Below are positions 1 to 9,788 of a stretch of 64,000 bases of DNA, in pieces. Location of the stretch: the NCBI RefSeq assembly GCF_037975245.1, contig NC_092569.1, forward strand, positions 20,639,001-20,703,000, in the 5' to 3' direction. The notes below the pieces were generated by a model. It did no database searches and was not told the DNA's origin. It saw nothing but the letters and a program-made list of their open reading frames with translations. The translations under genes were made by a program, and so were the position numbers. Position 1 is the stretch's first letter, and each line of letters starts with the position of its first letter. Source of the DNA: Apostichopus japonicus. Its lineage: Eukaryota; Echinodermata; Holothuroidea; Aspidochirotida; Stichopodidae.

Positions 1-116
1 ACTTCGGTATCTGCGTAGCGACACGAGGGTTTTCAAAGTAACTTAGAACACTGATAAGCTTGACAAGGAATGATCCAGAAAAAATGTTAGTTTCTACTAA
101 ACATTGAGAAAAGAAG

Positions 117-198
117 ATGAGTGCAATTCAGTTTTCGTGTATCTTTCATTGCTTCCTTATTGGTATTTGCATTTATTCTTCGATGGCGGGAAGTGTTG
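117..198 (+). CDS. Gene A exon 1: signal peptide
   Basis: ATG at 117 opens 27 codons plus one nt with a hydrophobic core (FHCFLIGICIY) and small residues after it, followed by a consensus donor gtaagt. I prefer this ATG to the GTG at 121 in another frame because only this frame joins in phase 1 to exon 2. The length, 82 nt, equals that of the gene B signal exon. Confidence 0.65.
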
Positions 199-3100
199 GT
201 AAGTAGAGTAACGGAAAGTAGATCTAACATTTCATCTCATTACTTAGACGTTGTGAATTTAAAGAAAAAGCATGAATCAGCAAACTCGGATCAGTTATTA
301 TACTTGTAGCAAATATTTGTTATGCAACTGCATCGATGGTGATCTTTAAACTAATGGTTCTTATGATTTCAGCATTTTTCAAGTGCACAAAACGACACTC
401 AATTAAAGATGCCGTTATGCCTTGTGGTGGTAACTGTAGCAATCAAATGGAGCTAATACCGAGAACCGGTAAGTAACAGTTGCTATTAAGGTAATCTAAG
501 AAGTTATAAATATAGAAAAGTAATACATGTATCAAAGTAAAATCTGATTTTTCTTTCACTGCAAAAAGAACAGTGATTTCATTTAAAGCTTTATTTACAT
601 ATTATATTCAAGCGTATATGTCATATGCATAATAGTAATTTGAATGAACTGTTTGGTGAATATATAGAGAACCCCGAAATAACTGAATCTTAGTTAAACG
701 CTTTGCTAATTCATGTTAAATTATAGTGATGATATATTTACAACCATCCTCTATAAATAAAACTATATTTGGCATTCAACCCTCTGAATACTGGCCCAAA
801 GGGAAAGGAAGAAAAATCACCAAGACATCAAATAAATCTGTTTTAGAAGGAAATGTATATATGCATATTTTCCACTTATTTTTTTTTATGACAGCAGATG
901 TTCAGTTATCTGTTTCTTTACCCAGACTCACTGATATAGAAGATAGAATACTAGATAGACGACTAGAAATTACTCACCAGTATTGTTGCGGGACGAACTT
1001 TTCTACAGCATGTTCATATAAAATATTGTAGTAGATGGAGGTCGGAGCAAATTAACTTTACTCTTCTTTTCTTTCGTTAATGAAAATTACTGAAATGTTC
1101 CAAGTGTTCACAATTATTTATATTCAAGTTAGGAAGAAATAATTTAACACTCGATTACAGATTCGACATCATCCAAGTCGACTTTTCAGTCCTCAACAAA
1201 ATCAATAACCACAACAGGTTGGAAGTTAGTTTTATAATACGCTGTGCAAATCATATATATCAAAAGCGGTGCTCTGTTATCAGAGCTATGTATTTCGGGC
1301 ATTTGTTGATGTTCTGCAGAATAGTTTCTATTGACTCTTCAATTTGACCAATGTTGAGTATTTTACAGCAATCTTAGTAATACATCATATCCAAGCTATC
1401 CAAGCTGATATATTCATCAGCTTCATTGGTAGAGTTTCCATTCAAAGAATGAAAGGGAAAAAAACATCAAATTTATTCTGAAAATATCCGATTTACTGTA
1501 AGCATGTAGCTAGACGACAGAAAATAAATTTAGAATCAGTCTTTATTCACGAGTAACTGGCTATATTAAGTTTTTTCCTTTTTGTTCAACTATTCGAAGA
1601 CCATTTTCTTAGTACTATGATTATTGTTAGATTGACCTATGCATTTGTATATAGGCCTTTAGCTTTGGTATCATGCTTCTGGAAAAATATCCTTTACCAT
1701 ACCAAGCTGTTTTAGTAGTTTTATAACATCAGCATAGTCTCTTCTCGCTTATTGTTTTAAACTTTTATTTTACCAAACTTTTGTTTTATATAATTTCTTC
1801 AACCGACTGTGGAAAAAGCTACTCAGAGGGGTTTGAACGGAAGGAATGTATACGTCCGTTTCCCCATCAGGACTCTCGAGTTACATCCTAACATTATAAA
1901 ATCATTCTTAAGGTTTACTCTCAATATTTTCTTGGTAAATAAATTCACCATTTATTTTAACGAAATGCTCTTTTCATATTCTTGACTGTTAGGACGAATG
2001 TCGACGGATAATTTCCTGCAATCCACGAGTTCACCGGTAACCACATCAATAACTACAGAAGGTATAGATATAAAACTCACTTTTTATATATTATTGTGTA
2101 AACAAACTTTATTTACTTCCGTTTAGTGTTGTAATATATTTTAACGCATGGTAATAAGTCAAACGAAATGCCCGCTATAAGTTCTCGTTGCAGGGTTGTA
2201 TATCAGGAGTATTGTATGGGAATACTAAATGTAAGTAATATATTTAGTTCAATTCTTCTAGGCAGAGTCACAGACATAAACTTGAGTTAATCTTTACGTC
2301 CTACATGAAATGTGTGAAGAATAATATGGACAACATTATTTGCTTTCATATATCGTTATGTTAACAAATGGTAATGAGTCAAACGAAATGCTCGAAATAA
2401 TTGTATTTGTTTTTAGGTGGCATATCATTATTGCATGTATCGAACACTGATTTTAACAAATTTATTAATTGTAATGACTATATTATTTTACAACTACAAT
2501 TGATGAATCCAAAAAACAAGTATAATACACCATATCACTCATAACATATACCGTGGGGAAAATATCGACACAACGTAAAGTAAGAACGCAACAAGCTGAT
2601 AAGTATTAAGAATATGTACTTTGCTATCGAAATATTCTTTCGAAAATTTCTCGGCAAACATCAGAGAACCCGTTTTTAAAAGAAAAATGTCATCTTGACT
2701 GTTCACTTCCCTTCAGAGTGATGTATTTCTCTGTGAGATAAAACCTTACTATTCATTGTGGGAATAATGAAAAATAACAGTTACGCATATTTTGAAAATC
2801 CCGCTTATCAAAATTATGAATGCATTCCTTGGATATCTAGCAAAGCAGGCGGTGGACATTAAATGTGCATGGTAGACTTACGTGGACATACGTCTCTCAG
2901 TCTAGTGAAGCTTCACAAGACTATGCGCATGTATTGAGATGGTAAATCGCATGAAATGTGAATCCCGGTTATTTCATTGCCTGGTCCGGATAGACTTTTG
3001 GGGGATACCTCGTATTTTATATTGAAATATTATGGTTGTTACCGATGGACTATATATATTGTAGGTAAAACCATCCAGGCAGTTGAATAAGTTTGAATAA

Positions 3101-5196
3101 AGTATCCCGCAGATGGAGAGTAAGTTTTAACCGATGACCGAGCTTATGTGAGGGCATGAGTGAAATAATATAGTTTATACTGATCTACTGTGTAGATGAG
3201 AAATTAAATTCAATGTCTATATGGTAAACACTCAAGAAAGGAAATGTTCACAGTTGGCTGGGATCGAAATTCACCGCGCCATTCAAGAGATACAATTCAA
3301 TTGGATGACAATGCCCCTAGATCAAGTTGTTTTATACTAAAGTCGGATCCGATTAGCATTAAAAGATATGGTGATTGTATTATCATATAGTATCACCTAA
3401 ACCTTTGGTGGCATTGTTATTTTATTTGTATATATGTTTTTTATGTAACTGAATATGGAAGTCCTTGTGATTCCATTTGCATATTTGTATATATGTAGTG
3501 TATGTATATGAAAGTGGAAGTCCTTGCAATTATAGTTGCATATTTGTATATATGTAGTGTATGTAAATGAAAGTGGAAGTCCTTGCTAATCTATTTGAGT
3601 AATTTGTATATATGTATTTTATACTAAATAAAAACGGAAGTCCTTGTTTTTCTATTTGTATATATGTATTGTGTGTAATTGAAAGCGGAAGTCCTTGCTA
3701 ATCTATTTGAGTAATTTGTATATATGTATTGTATGTAAATGAAAGTGGAAGCCTCTGTTTATCTTCTATCATTATTTCGTGTCTAAATGCGATTGCATAA
3801 TACAACTTATATGAAGAAGATTATGTTTTAGTCGAGTTTCTATAACTCGTACCTCATATAAATGATTATAGATGTTTCTGTTTGACAATTAACATGATAG
3901 TTTATTCTTCAATCAAATATGTTTGTTTTTAGAAGACAGTCAAAACAATGGTATGTTTGATGAGACTTCTCCAGAGGTTTCTTCTATGATGTCAAACACA
4001 GGTAGGTTACTCTTAAATTAAGTAAGATTGTTTTAAACTCAACTAAAGTCTATAATAAAGAGTTGTGCATTTATACTTCACAATTGGAAAGTTTGTAATA
4101 TATTTGTGTGTGAGTAAACACTTAAGTATACATTTCTTCCGAATGTTCGGGACAGGTATCTACTACGTAACGAAAAAAAAAATCAACTATCTGTTAAATG
4201 TATTTTCCTTCTAAAATATCGTACTGGAATTTAAAATGGTGTTAAGATGTAATTAATCTTCGAGAAATGATGCATAAAATCAATTCAGTCACGTATTAAT
4301 TACTTAAACAAAAAAAAAGGTTGTTTAAATTGATAGTATCATGCGACGCTTTGGTCACTTACATTGGAACATTGTCGTAATTTATTAACAGATGTAGTTT
4401 TGATAAACGTGTAAGGCTGTTGCAGTAATGCCGAGACAGTTTCTCAGTATATTATAACTCACTCATTCTTCTTTAAAAAAAAAAGAAGGAAATTTGTAGT
4501 TTCATCATAGAGCAATAACAAATTAACATGTTCATTGATTTCGACAATGTTTGCAGGAGTGTAGGAAATGCAATAGATTTGGCTACATTTACGTGTCAGC
4601 GTTTCACGGCGGTGCTGACAGTGACAAGTCAGTTATAAAACGTCTTTAAATCTTTGCATTATTATTAACGTAGATCAGAATACTATTATTCTGAATTTAA
4701 AACAAGATGGCAGAATCCAAATATTGACATTTTCTTAATATACAACATATGCAATGTGGTAATGGAATGAGATGAAAAGCAGAAAACTCTCATTTAAATA
4801 CATAACAAAACAAAATCAAAAATCTCTTTTAAGATGAACAAAAACTCAAACTTTTAATTTGAACGATTTGCAACATGTATTTGACCAACCGAATTGCCGC
4901 TTTGCAAACAAAAAACCTGAGTATTTGTTGTCTACAAGAGATAATACAACACGTCAATGGTGTGTATGAGAGGCACCTTCAATACATTGCTCCGTTGGGT
5001 ATCCGTATATAAGTCACTCTAATTTAATGGATTTTGTAGCAAAATCACTTAGTTCAGCCACAACAATTTTTTTCAGTAGTATTTTGATTAGCTTAACAGA
5101 AGAATCACAACTAATGTATACAATTTTGGACACCTAGATTTAGTCCTACAACATTTATGGACAAATGTAAGCTAGCCAAGCCCATACGAATGGACC

Positions 5197-5271
<75 letters not shown>

Positions 5272-8200
5272 ATCGGATAGAAGACTAAAACTTACCAGCA
5301 TTGTTGCGGGACGAACTACTCTACATAATTTTTATATAAAATATTGTAGTAGATGGATGTCGCAGCAAATTAACTTTTACTCCTTTTTTCTTTCGTTAAT
5401 GAAAATTACTGAAATGTTCCAAGTGTTCACAATTATTTATATTCAAGTAAGGAAGAAATAATTTTACACTTGATTACAGATTCGACATCATCCAAGTCGA
5501 CTTTTCAGTCCTCAACAAAATCAATAACCACAACAGGTTGGAAGTTAGTTTTATAATACGCTGTGCAAATCATATATATCAAAAGCGGTGCTCTGTTATC
5601 AGAGCTATGTATTTCGGGCATTTGTTGATGTTCTGCAGAATAGTTTCTATTGACTCTTCAATTTGATCAATGTTGAGTATTTTACAGCAATCTTAGTAAT
5701 ACATCATATCCAAGCTATTCTCAGTAGGATACAGCCGGTACTTTTATATAGCGTAAATAAATGAACAACTCACCATTTTTAAGCATATATTCTTGTTAAT
5801 CTTGTAACGTGAGGATATTGCTTAATAGTGCATCCGTTAGAAAAGATAATATTCATCAGCTATATTGGTAGAGTTTCCATTCAAAGAATGAAAGGGAAAA
5901 ATCAAATTCATTCTGAAAATATCCGATTTACTGTTATCATGTAGCTAGACGACAGACATTACATTTAGAATCAGTCTTTATTCACGAGTTACTGGCTATA
6001 TTAAGATTTTTTCTTTTTGTTCAACTATTCGAAGACCATTTTCCTAGTACTATGATTATTGTTAGATTGACCTATGTATTTGTATATAGGCCGTTAGCTT
6101 TGGTATCATATTTCTGGATAAAGATCATTTAATAAACCAAACTGTTTTAGTAGTTTTATAATATCGGCATTGTCTCTTCTCGCGCATTGTATTAAACTGT
6201 GAGTTTACCAAACTTTTGTTTTATATAATTTATTAAACCGACTGTGAAAAAAGCTAGTCAGAGGGGTTTAATCGGAAGGAATCTATACGTCCGTCTCCCC
6301 ATCAGGCCTCTCGAGTTACATCCTAACATTATAAAATCACACTTTACCATTTACTCTTAATATTCTCTTAATAAATAAATTCACCGTTTATTTTAACATA
6401 ATGCTCTTCTTTTATTCTTGACTGTTAGGACGAATGTCGACTGACAATTTTCTGCAATCCACGATTTCACCGGTAACCACAGCAATAACGACAGAAGGTA
6501 TTGCCAAAGCTGTACACATCTTACATTTCCTACATGTTTAACAATTAATCGACATAAACATTTTTTTGATTTCAGACTATTGTATAATTTCAGTATTGAA
6601 TGTTCTGCTTCGTTCTCCTCTGTTATGTATAACTCAAATTTATCAACTTTGCATAAGATACGTTTATAGAGCTATGAAAAAAATGTCTTGTACAATAAAG
6701 CACATACAATAGAAAAGTAAGTTTAATTGATAAGCATAAATGGACTGAATGTTGGTGAATATTTCCTTAAATTCAGAACTGCAGAAATTAACTCTATTGT
6801 CGCTAGTATATGGTTCCATTTTTGTAAGTTATAAGAAGTATCGTCGTGATAAATCTCGAGTTGGATATGCTGTTTGGTTGACGGAAGGGCCAAATTCTGT
6901 GTTTTACCTGAAGCTCATTTCTTATCCTCCTGTTTAAACTCAGGAGGTGAGACTTAAATCCATTTTCACCGTTACTACTAGTATACGGGTACCACATCGC
7001 ACTACCATTATATGTGAATGATCGAAGAAGTTGACACCGAAGGGAAACTTGCCTTAACATCCTGATGAAATATAACATATTCCATTTTCAGCGGCGACCA
7101 CTACGCCACCATGCCCTTTGAATCAAGTCCTTGCTGACTGTGTATGCCAGGGTACATGTGACGACCCTCATGGGTGGTTTGGCTGCCATATAAACTGTAC
7201 TGGAGGAAGAACATGCGTATGTCCTGCCGGCTTTTTATTATTCGGACAGAATTGCATACCGGAGAGTGCTTGTGGGTGTTATCACGAAACGAGAGGAGTC
7301 ATACCGGTATTCTTAAACTGTTATTAGTCTAGTCATCATGTGTGTTCCTTAACAATCGTATCCGCCAAAACCAGTCTGCTCTATCCCAACAAAGTATCAG
7401 TTGTAGAGTTTTACAAAACACAGATAAAAGGAAAGTTTCTCCACTGCCAATGTCACATATTTGAATTTCATTGACGGAGACAGTGGACATGTCTTTATAG
7501 TAGGTGATAATAAACAAATGACGTCACCTTTGCTATTTCTTTGTAATTGTCATGCAACTAGTAGCTTTTACTGTTCTGGTAAATGTACTGAACAGATTTA
7601 ATATTCCATAGTGATCAAGCTACGAATCTTATTAATTCACGAAGTAATCACTCTACAATGGACGACACAAAATACCTGTTGATCTTATGATAATTCATTC
7701 TCTCCTTCTGTTCTTAGATCATGAAGTTGAAATAAAAACATAAAAAAAAGAGATTTAATCAAGCAATATTATTAAAAAGTCATGGTGAGACCCTTTTCAT
7801 TCAATAATAAATCCAGCATATCATAAATTAAGCATATTGCTCCCCAGAGCAAATCAAACGTGAAGCCAAGAACTTTCCAAGTAATACTCCGTCCACGCCC
7901 GGCCTGACTTAATCGAACACCTGCTCATATGTCTGGATGGACTAAATAAAGGTCATATGAAAAACAATTCCTTAAAGTTGTCATTTTTTTCCTTGAGAAC
8001 AGACTAGAACACTATTCCAGAGATGTAATCTACGTAATATCATCAGGGTGGCAACACTACATTCATATTTATTCACTTTTTCTCTGTATTAAGAATGGCG
8101 GATCGTACGTGACCATGGACTGCACGGAAACATGCTCATGTGAGAATGACGTTCTTGTATGCATAAACTATACATGCAGTGAACATGCGACGTGCCAAAA

Positions 8201-9788
8201 CCATAATGGCAATATGTCGTGCGATTGCAACGTGAACTATATGGGAAATGGGACAGTATGTAAACGTGTACAGGATTGCCAAGATCTTTACGAAAATGGC
8301 GTAATCAGTGAAGGTTTTCACTTGATATACCCGCTTACATGGTCAGGGGAACCTTTTGAAGCTTACTGCAAAGACGGATGGACTGTAAGAGGACTTTCTT
8401 TTGAGTTTATGTCCATGATAGTTGTCGTTTTATGTACGAGAAATAAGATGTACCATACTACACATTGTACTTCTATACCCCGCCCCTGAAATTTACTACG
8501 CGGGACTACGTAACCTACCTACTTCAACGTTAAAGAACAGAGTGTTGAAGAACAAGTTTTATTTTGTGCTTTTGTTCTAAACATAATATCAACGGACTGC
8601 TACTATATATTTCGAAGGCAGAAAATGCTTTGACAATATGGCTGGGCTGCAAATATCCACTTGAAGGGGAGAGTGTCTTTTCCTGTTAATATATAGACCA
8701 TTCATATAATCCATACACTGTCAAAACATCACAGAGGTACTTGTCTTGACTAATCTGGCTTCAAGTGGACCGTGAATACTTCCTTAATGAGCCTCAACTA
8801 ACTAGCATACTGATATAAACCTATTTTTGTTTTGCTGTTATTGTTTAGTTTTTTCAGCTCCGCGTCGATAACAAGGGTTTTTACGATAACTGGGATGGTT
8901 ACAGATCTGGCTTATATAGACGCGGAACTAATTCACATTGGATTGGAAACGACCGATTAGCCAACATAACTGCTCAACGGAACTACAAAATGAGAATGGA
9001 ATTTAAAAAACGGAGTAATAACATTACCCACTATCTTCAGTATGATCTCTTTCGAATTGGTTCAGAAGTCAACAACTATGCACTAGAAGAGCTCGGCAGT
9101 TATACAGGCAGCTTGGGTGAGTAAAACATTTTTATCGTAGCCTATAATTCAATGCACAGAATATGCCATGAACGAAATTTGTAAGCCTACATGACAAAGT
9201 GTGGAACCTGGTTTGTTGTGGTTACTGATCGACTGGGACTTTCGATATTTAAGGAGCTTTAGCATCATTTAATAAAAAAAACGTCAATTTTATCAAAATT
9301 TCTCAAAATCTTCATCGTCATCATTGTCGCCATCGTTATCATCGTCATCTTCGTTTTCGTCTCCGTGTTCTATTGACATTTTCATCTTCATTGTCATTCC
9401 CATCATCATAATAGACGATGATGAGAGTTATTTTAGTTTCGATTTTTCTTGAGAAAAAAAAGTAAATTTAGAAGAAAGATGGGTTTTTTTGCTGGTTACG
9501 TTTTCCTTCTCATTGTACACAGAATATGACTACATGGGATATCATCGCGGTAGTGAGTTTTCAACACATGACTCTGACAACGATAACGATACATCACGAA
9601 ATTGCGCGAATCATCATCTCGGTGGCTGGTGGTACAATGGGTATAATGATGAATTGACATGTACTACAGCGAATTTCAATGGAAATTTTGGCTATGGCTG
9701 GGATCATGGAGTGTGCATTTACGACAGGGAACGAATGATTTCTGACTGCGATATTGATACAACTGAAATGAAAATCAAACCTGTCTGA
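117..9788 (+). CDS. Gene A: secreted Ser/Thr-stalk-TIL-EGF-fibrinogen-related lectin-like protein (11-exon model)
   Basis: Exons 117-198, 373-468, 1161-1217, 1993-2061, 3933-4001, 5480-5536, 6429-6497, 7092-7306, 8094-8384, 8858-9116 and 9523-9788 join to 1530 nt, an uninterrupted frame of 509 aa plus stop. All borders are GT/AG and every internal phase agrees: phase 1 up to the TIL exon, phase 0 around the EGF exon, phase 1 before the last exon. Domain order is signal peptide (about 1-27), a small CxnPCxxxC segment (28-59), a Ser/Thr-rich stalk (about 60-166), a TIL-type domain (about 172-238), a VWC-like/EGF-like segment (239-295), and a FReD to the C-terminus ending TEMKIKPV. FReD proteins bind acetylated or other carbohydrate ligands in animal innate immunity; that role here is inferred. 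Several N-glycosylation sequons occur in the EGF and FReD parts. Gene B is its duplicate and gene C lies tail to tail with it. Inclusion of each stalk exon is a prediction, since they are phase-symmetric and could be skipped. Confidence 0.8.
373..468 (+). CDS. Gene A exon 2: short cysteine segment (FKCT...PCxxxC)
   Basis: Acceptor ttatgatttcag and donor gtaagt bound 96 nt, phase 1 to phase 1. The peptide carries FKCT, then PCGGNC, three cysteines. A related exon (FKCT...PCPGVC) exists in pseudogene G at 57760-57836, so this is a recurrent family module rather than chance. I recognise no named domain; it is faintly like the start of a VWC-type motif. Confidence 0.6.
1161..1217 (+). CDS. Gene A exon 3: Ser/Thr-rich stalk, 57-nt class
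   Basis: A 57-nt phase 1-1 exon encodes 19 residues dominated by Ser and Thr (DSTSSKSTF...SITTT), a likely O-glycosylated stalk. It is nearly identical to 5480-5536 and to gene B 30763-30819. Confidence 0.6.
1993..2061 (+). CDS. Gene A exon 4: Ser/Thr-rich stalk, 69-nt class
   Basis: A 69-nt phase 1-1 exon encodes GRMSTDNFLQSTSSPVTTSI and a short Thr/Glu end. It is nearly identical to 6429-6497 and to gene B 31738-31806. The acceptor follows ctgttag and the donor is gtatag. Confidence 0.6.
3421..3757. repeat. About 60-bp minisatellite, about six copies, in gene A intron 4
   Basis: Units of about 60 bp containing tttgtatatatgta and ggaagtccttg recur from 3421 to 3757. The equivalent intron of gene B keeps only about two units (28972-29085), so copy number differs between the paralogues. 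Confidence 0.85.
3933..4001 (+). CDS. Gene A exon 5: acidic/Ser stalk exon
   Basis: A 69-nt phase 1-1 exon (EDSQNNGMFDETSPEVSSMM...) with acceptor gtttttag and donor gtaggt. Gene B 29262-29330 is the duplicate with a few replacements. It is the only stalk exon not repeated inside gene A. Confidence 0.65.
5198..5268. repeat. (AT)n microsatellite, about 70 bp
   Basis: An almost pure TA run in a gene A intron. The duplicated site in gene B (about 30598) has no TA run, so the expansion arose after the duplication or was lost from the other copy. Confidence 0.95.
5480..5536 (+). CDS. Gene A exon 6: second copy of the 57-nt stalk exon
   Basis: 57 nt, phase 1-1, near-identical to exon 3. The flanking introns (about 5280-6500) also match about 955-2061, showing that a genomic block carrying two exons was duplicated. 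Confidence 0.6.
6429..6497 (+). CDS. Gene A exon 7: second copy of the 69-nt stalk exon
   Basis: 69 nt, phase 1-1, near-identical to exon 4 (GRMSTDNFLQSTISPVTTAI). It directly precedes the TIL exon, as its counterpart does in gene B. Confidence 0.6.
7092..7306 (+). CDS. Gene A exon 8: TIL-type cysteine-rich domain
   Basis: 215 nt, entering in phase 1 and leaving in phase 0. After ATTTPP come eleven cysteines in the order C..C.C...C....C...C...CVCPAGF...C...CGC. The first ten match the spacing order of trypsin-inhibitor-like (TIL) domains, including the CxCPxGF signature; the eleventh (CGCY) is additional. Such domains are usually protease inhibitors or structural modules of secreted mucin-like proteins; no inhibitory loop can be assigned here. 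The donor follows GVIP. Confidence 0.85.
8094..8384 (+). CDS. Gene A exon 9: VWC-like/EGF-like module and start of FReD
   Basis: 291 nt, phase 0-0. The first part (GGSYVTMDCTETCSCENDVL) resembles the short VWC-like segment that follows TIL domains in zonadhesin-like proteins. An EGF-like stretch CSEHATC...CDCNVNYMGNGTVC follows. The FReD then begins at about VQDCQDLYENG and reaches FEAYCKDGWT at the donor. Sequons NYT, NMS and NGT are present. Gene B 33352-33642 has the same length. Confidence 0.9.
8858..9116 (+). CDS. Gene A exon 10: FReD middle part
   Basis: 259 nt, phase 0 to 1, starting right after ttttcag. It encodes the WDGYRSGL...HWIGNDRLANIT...RMEF...YDLFRIGSE...SYTGSL region, corresponding to the WLGNEKIH and LRID-type core of FReDs. 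The usual FWLGNE is replaced by HWIGND. Two NIT sequons occur. Confidence 0.9.
9305..9425. repeat. Imperfect ATC/GTC-rich simple repeat in the last intron of gene A
   Basis: Runs of catcgtcatcattgtc-type triplets lie shortly before the last exon. The duplicate in gene B spans about 34570-34682. No coding sense is apparent. Confidence 0.8.
9523..9788 (+). CDS. Gene A exon 11: FReD C-terminal part
   Basis: Encodes YDYMGYHRGSEFSTHDSDND...NCANHHLGGWWYNG, the Ca2+-loop and pocket region, then a W-D-x-G-V-C...C segment and TEMKIKPV followed by TGA at 9786. The DSDND run fits the FReD calcium site. Five to six extra residues lie between WWYNG and the next Cys compared with genes D and F, and the usual GI.W...KG..YS tail is replaced by a two-cysteine segment. 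Possible polyadenylation signals AATAAA lie at 9966, 10145 and 10252. Confidence 0.9.

Noticed and set aside
121-309. Reading frame starting at GTG 121 with a hydrophobic N-terminus
   Set aside because: An ATG four bases earlier in another frame gives a signal peptide that splices in phase to the following exon; the GTG frame does not.
2195-2235. Possible extra exon of gene A after a cag and before gtaagt
   Set aside because: In the required phase it contains a stop.
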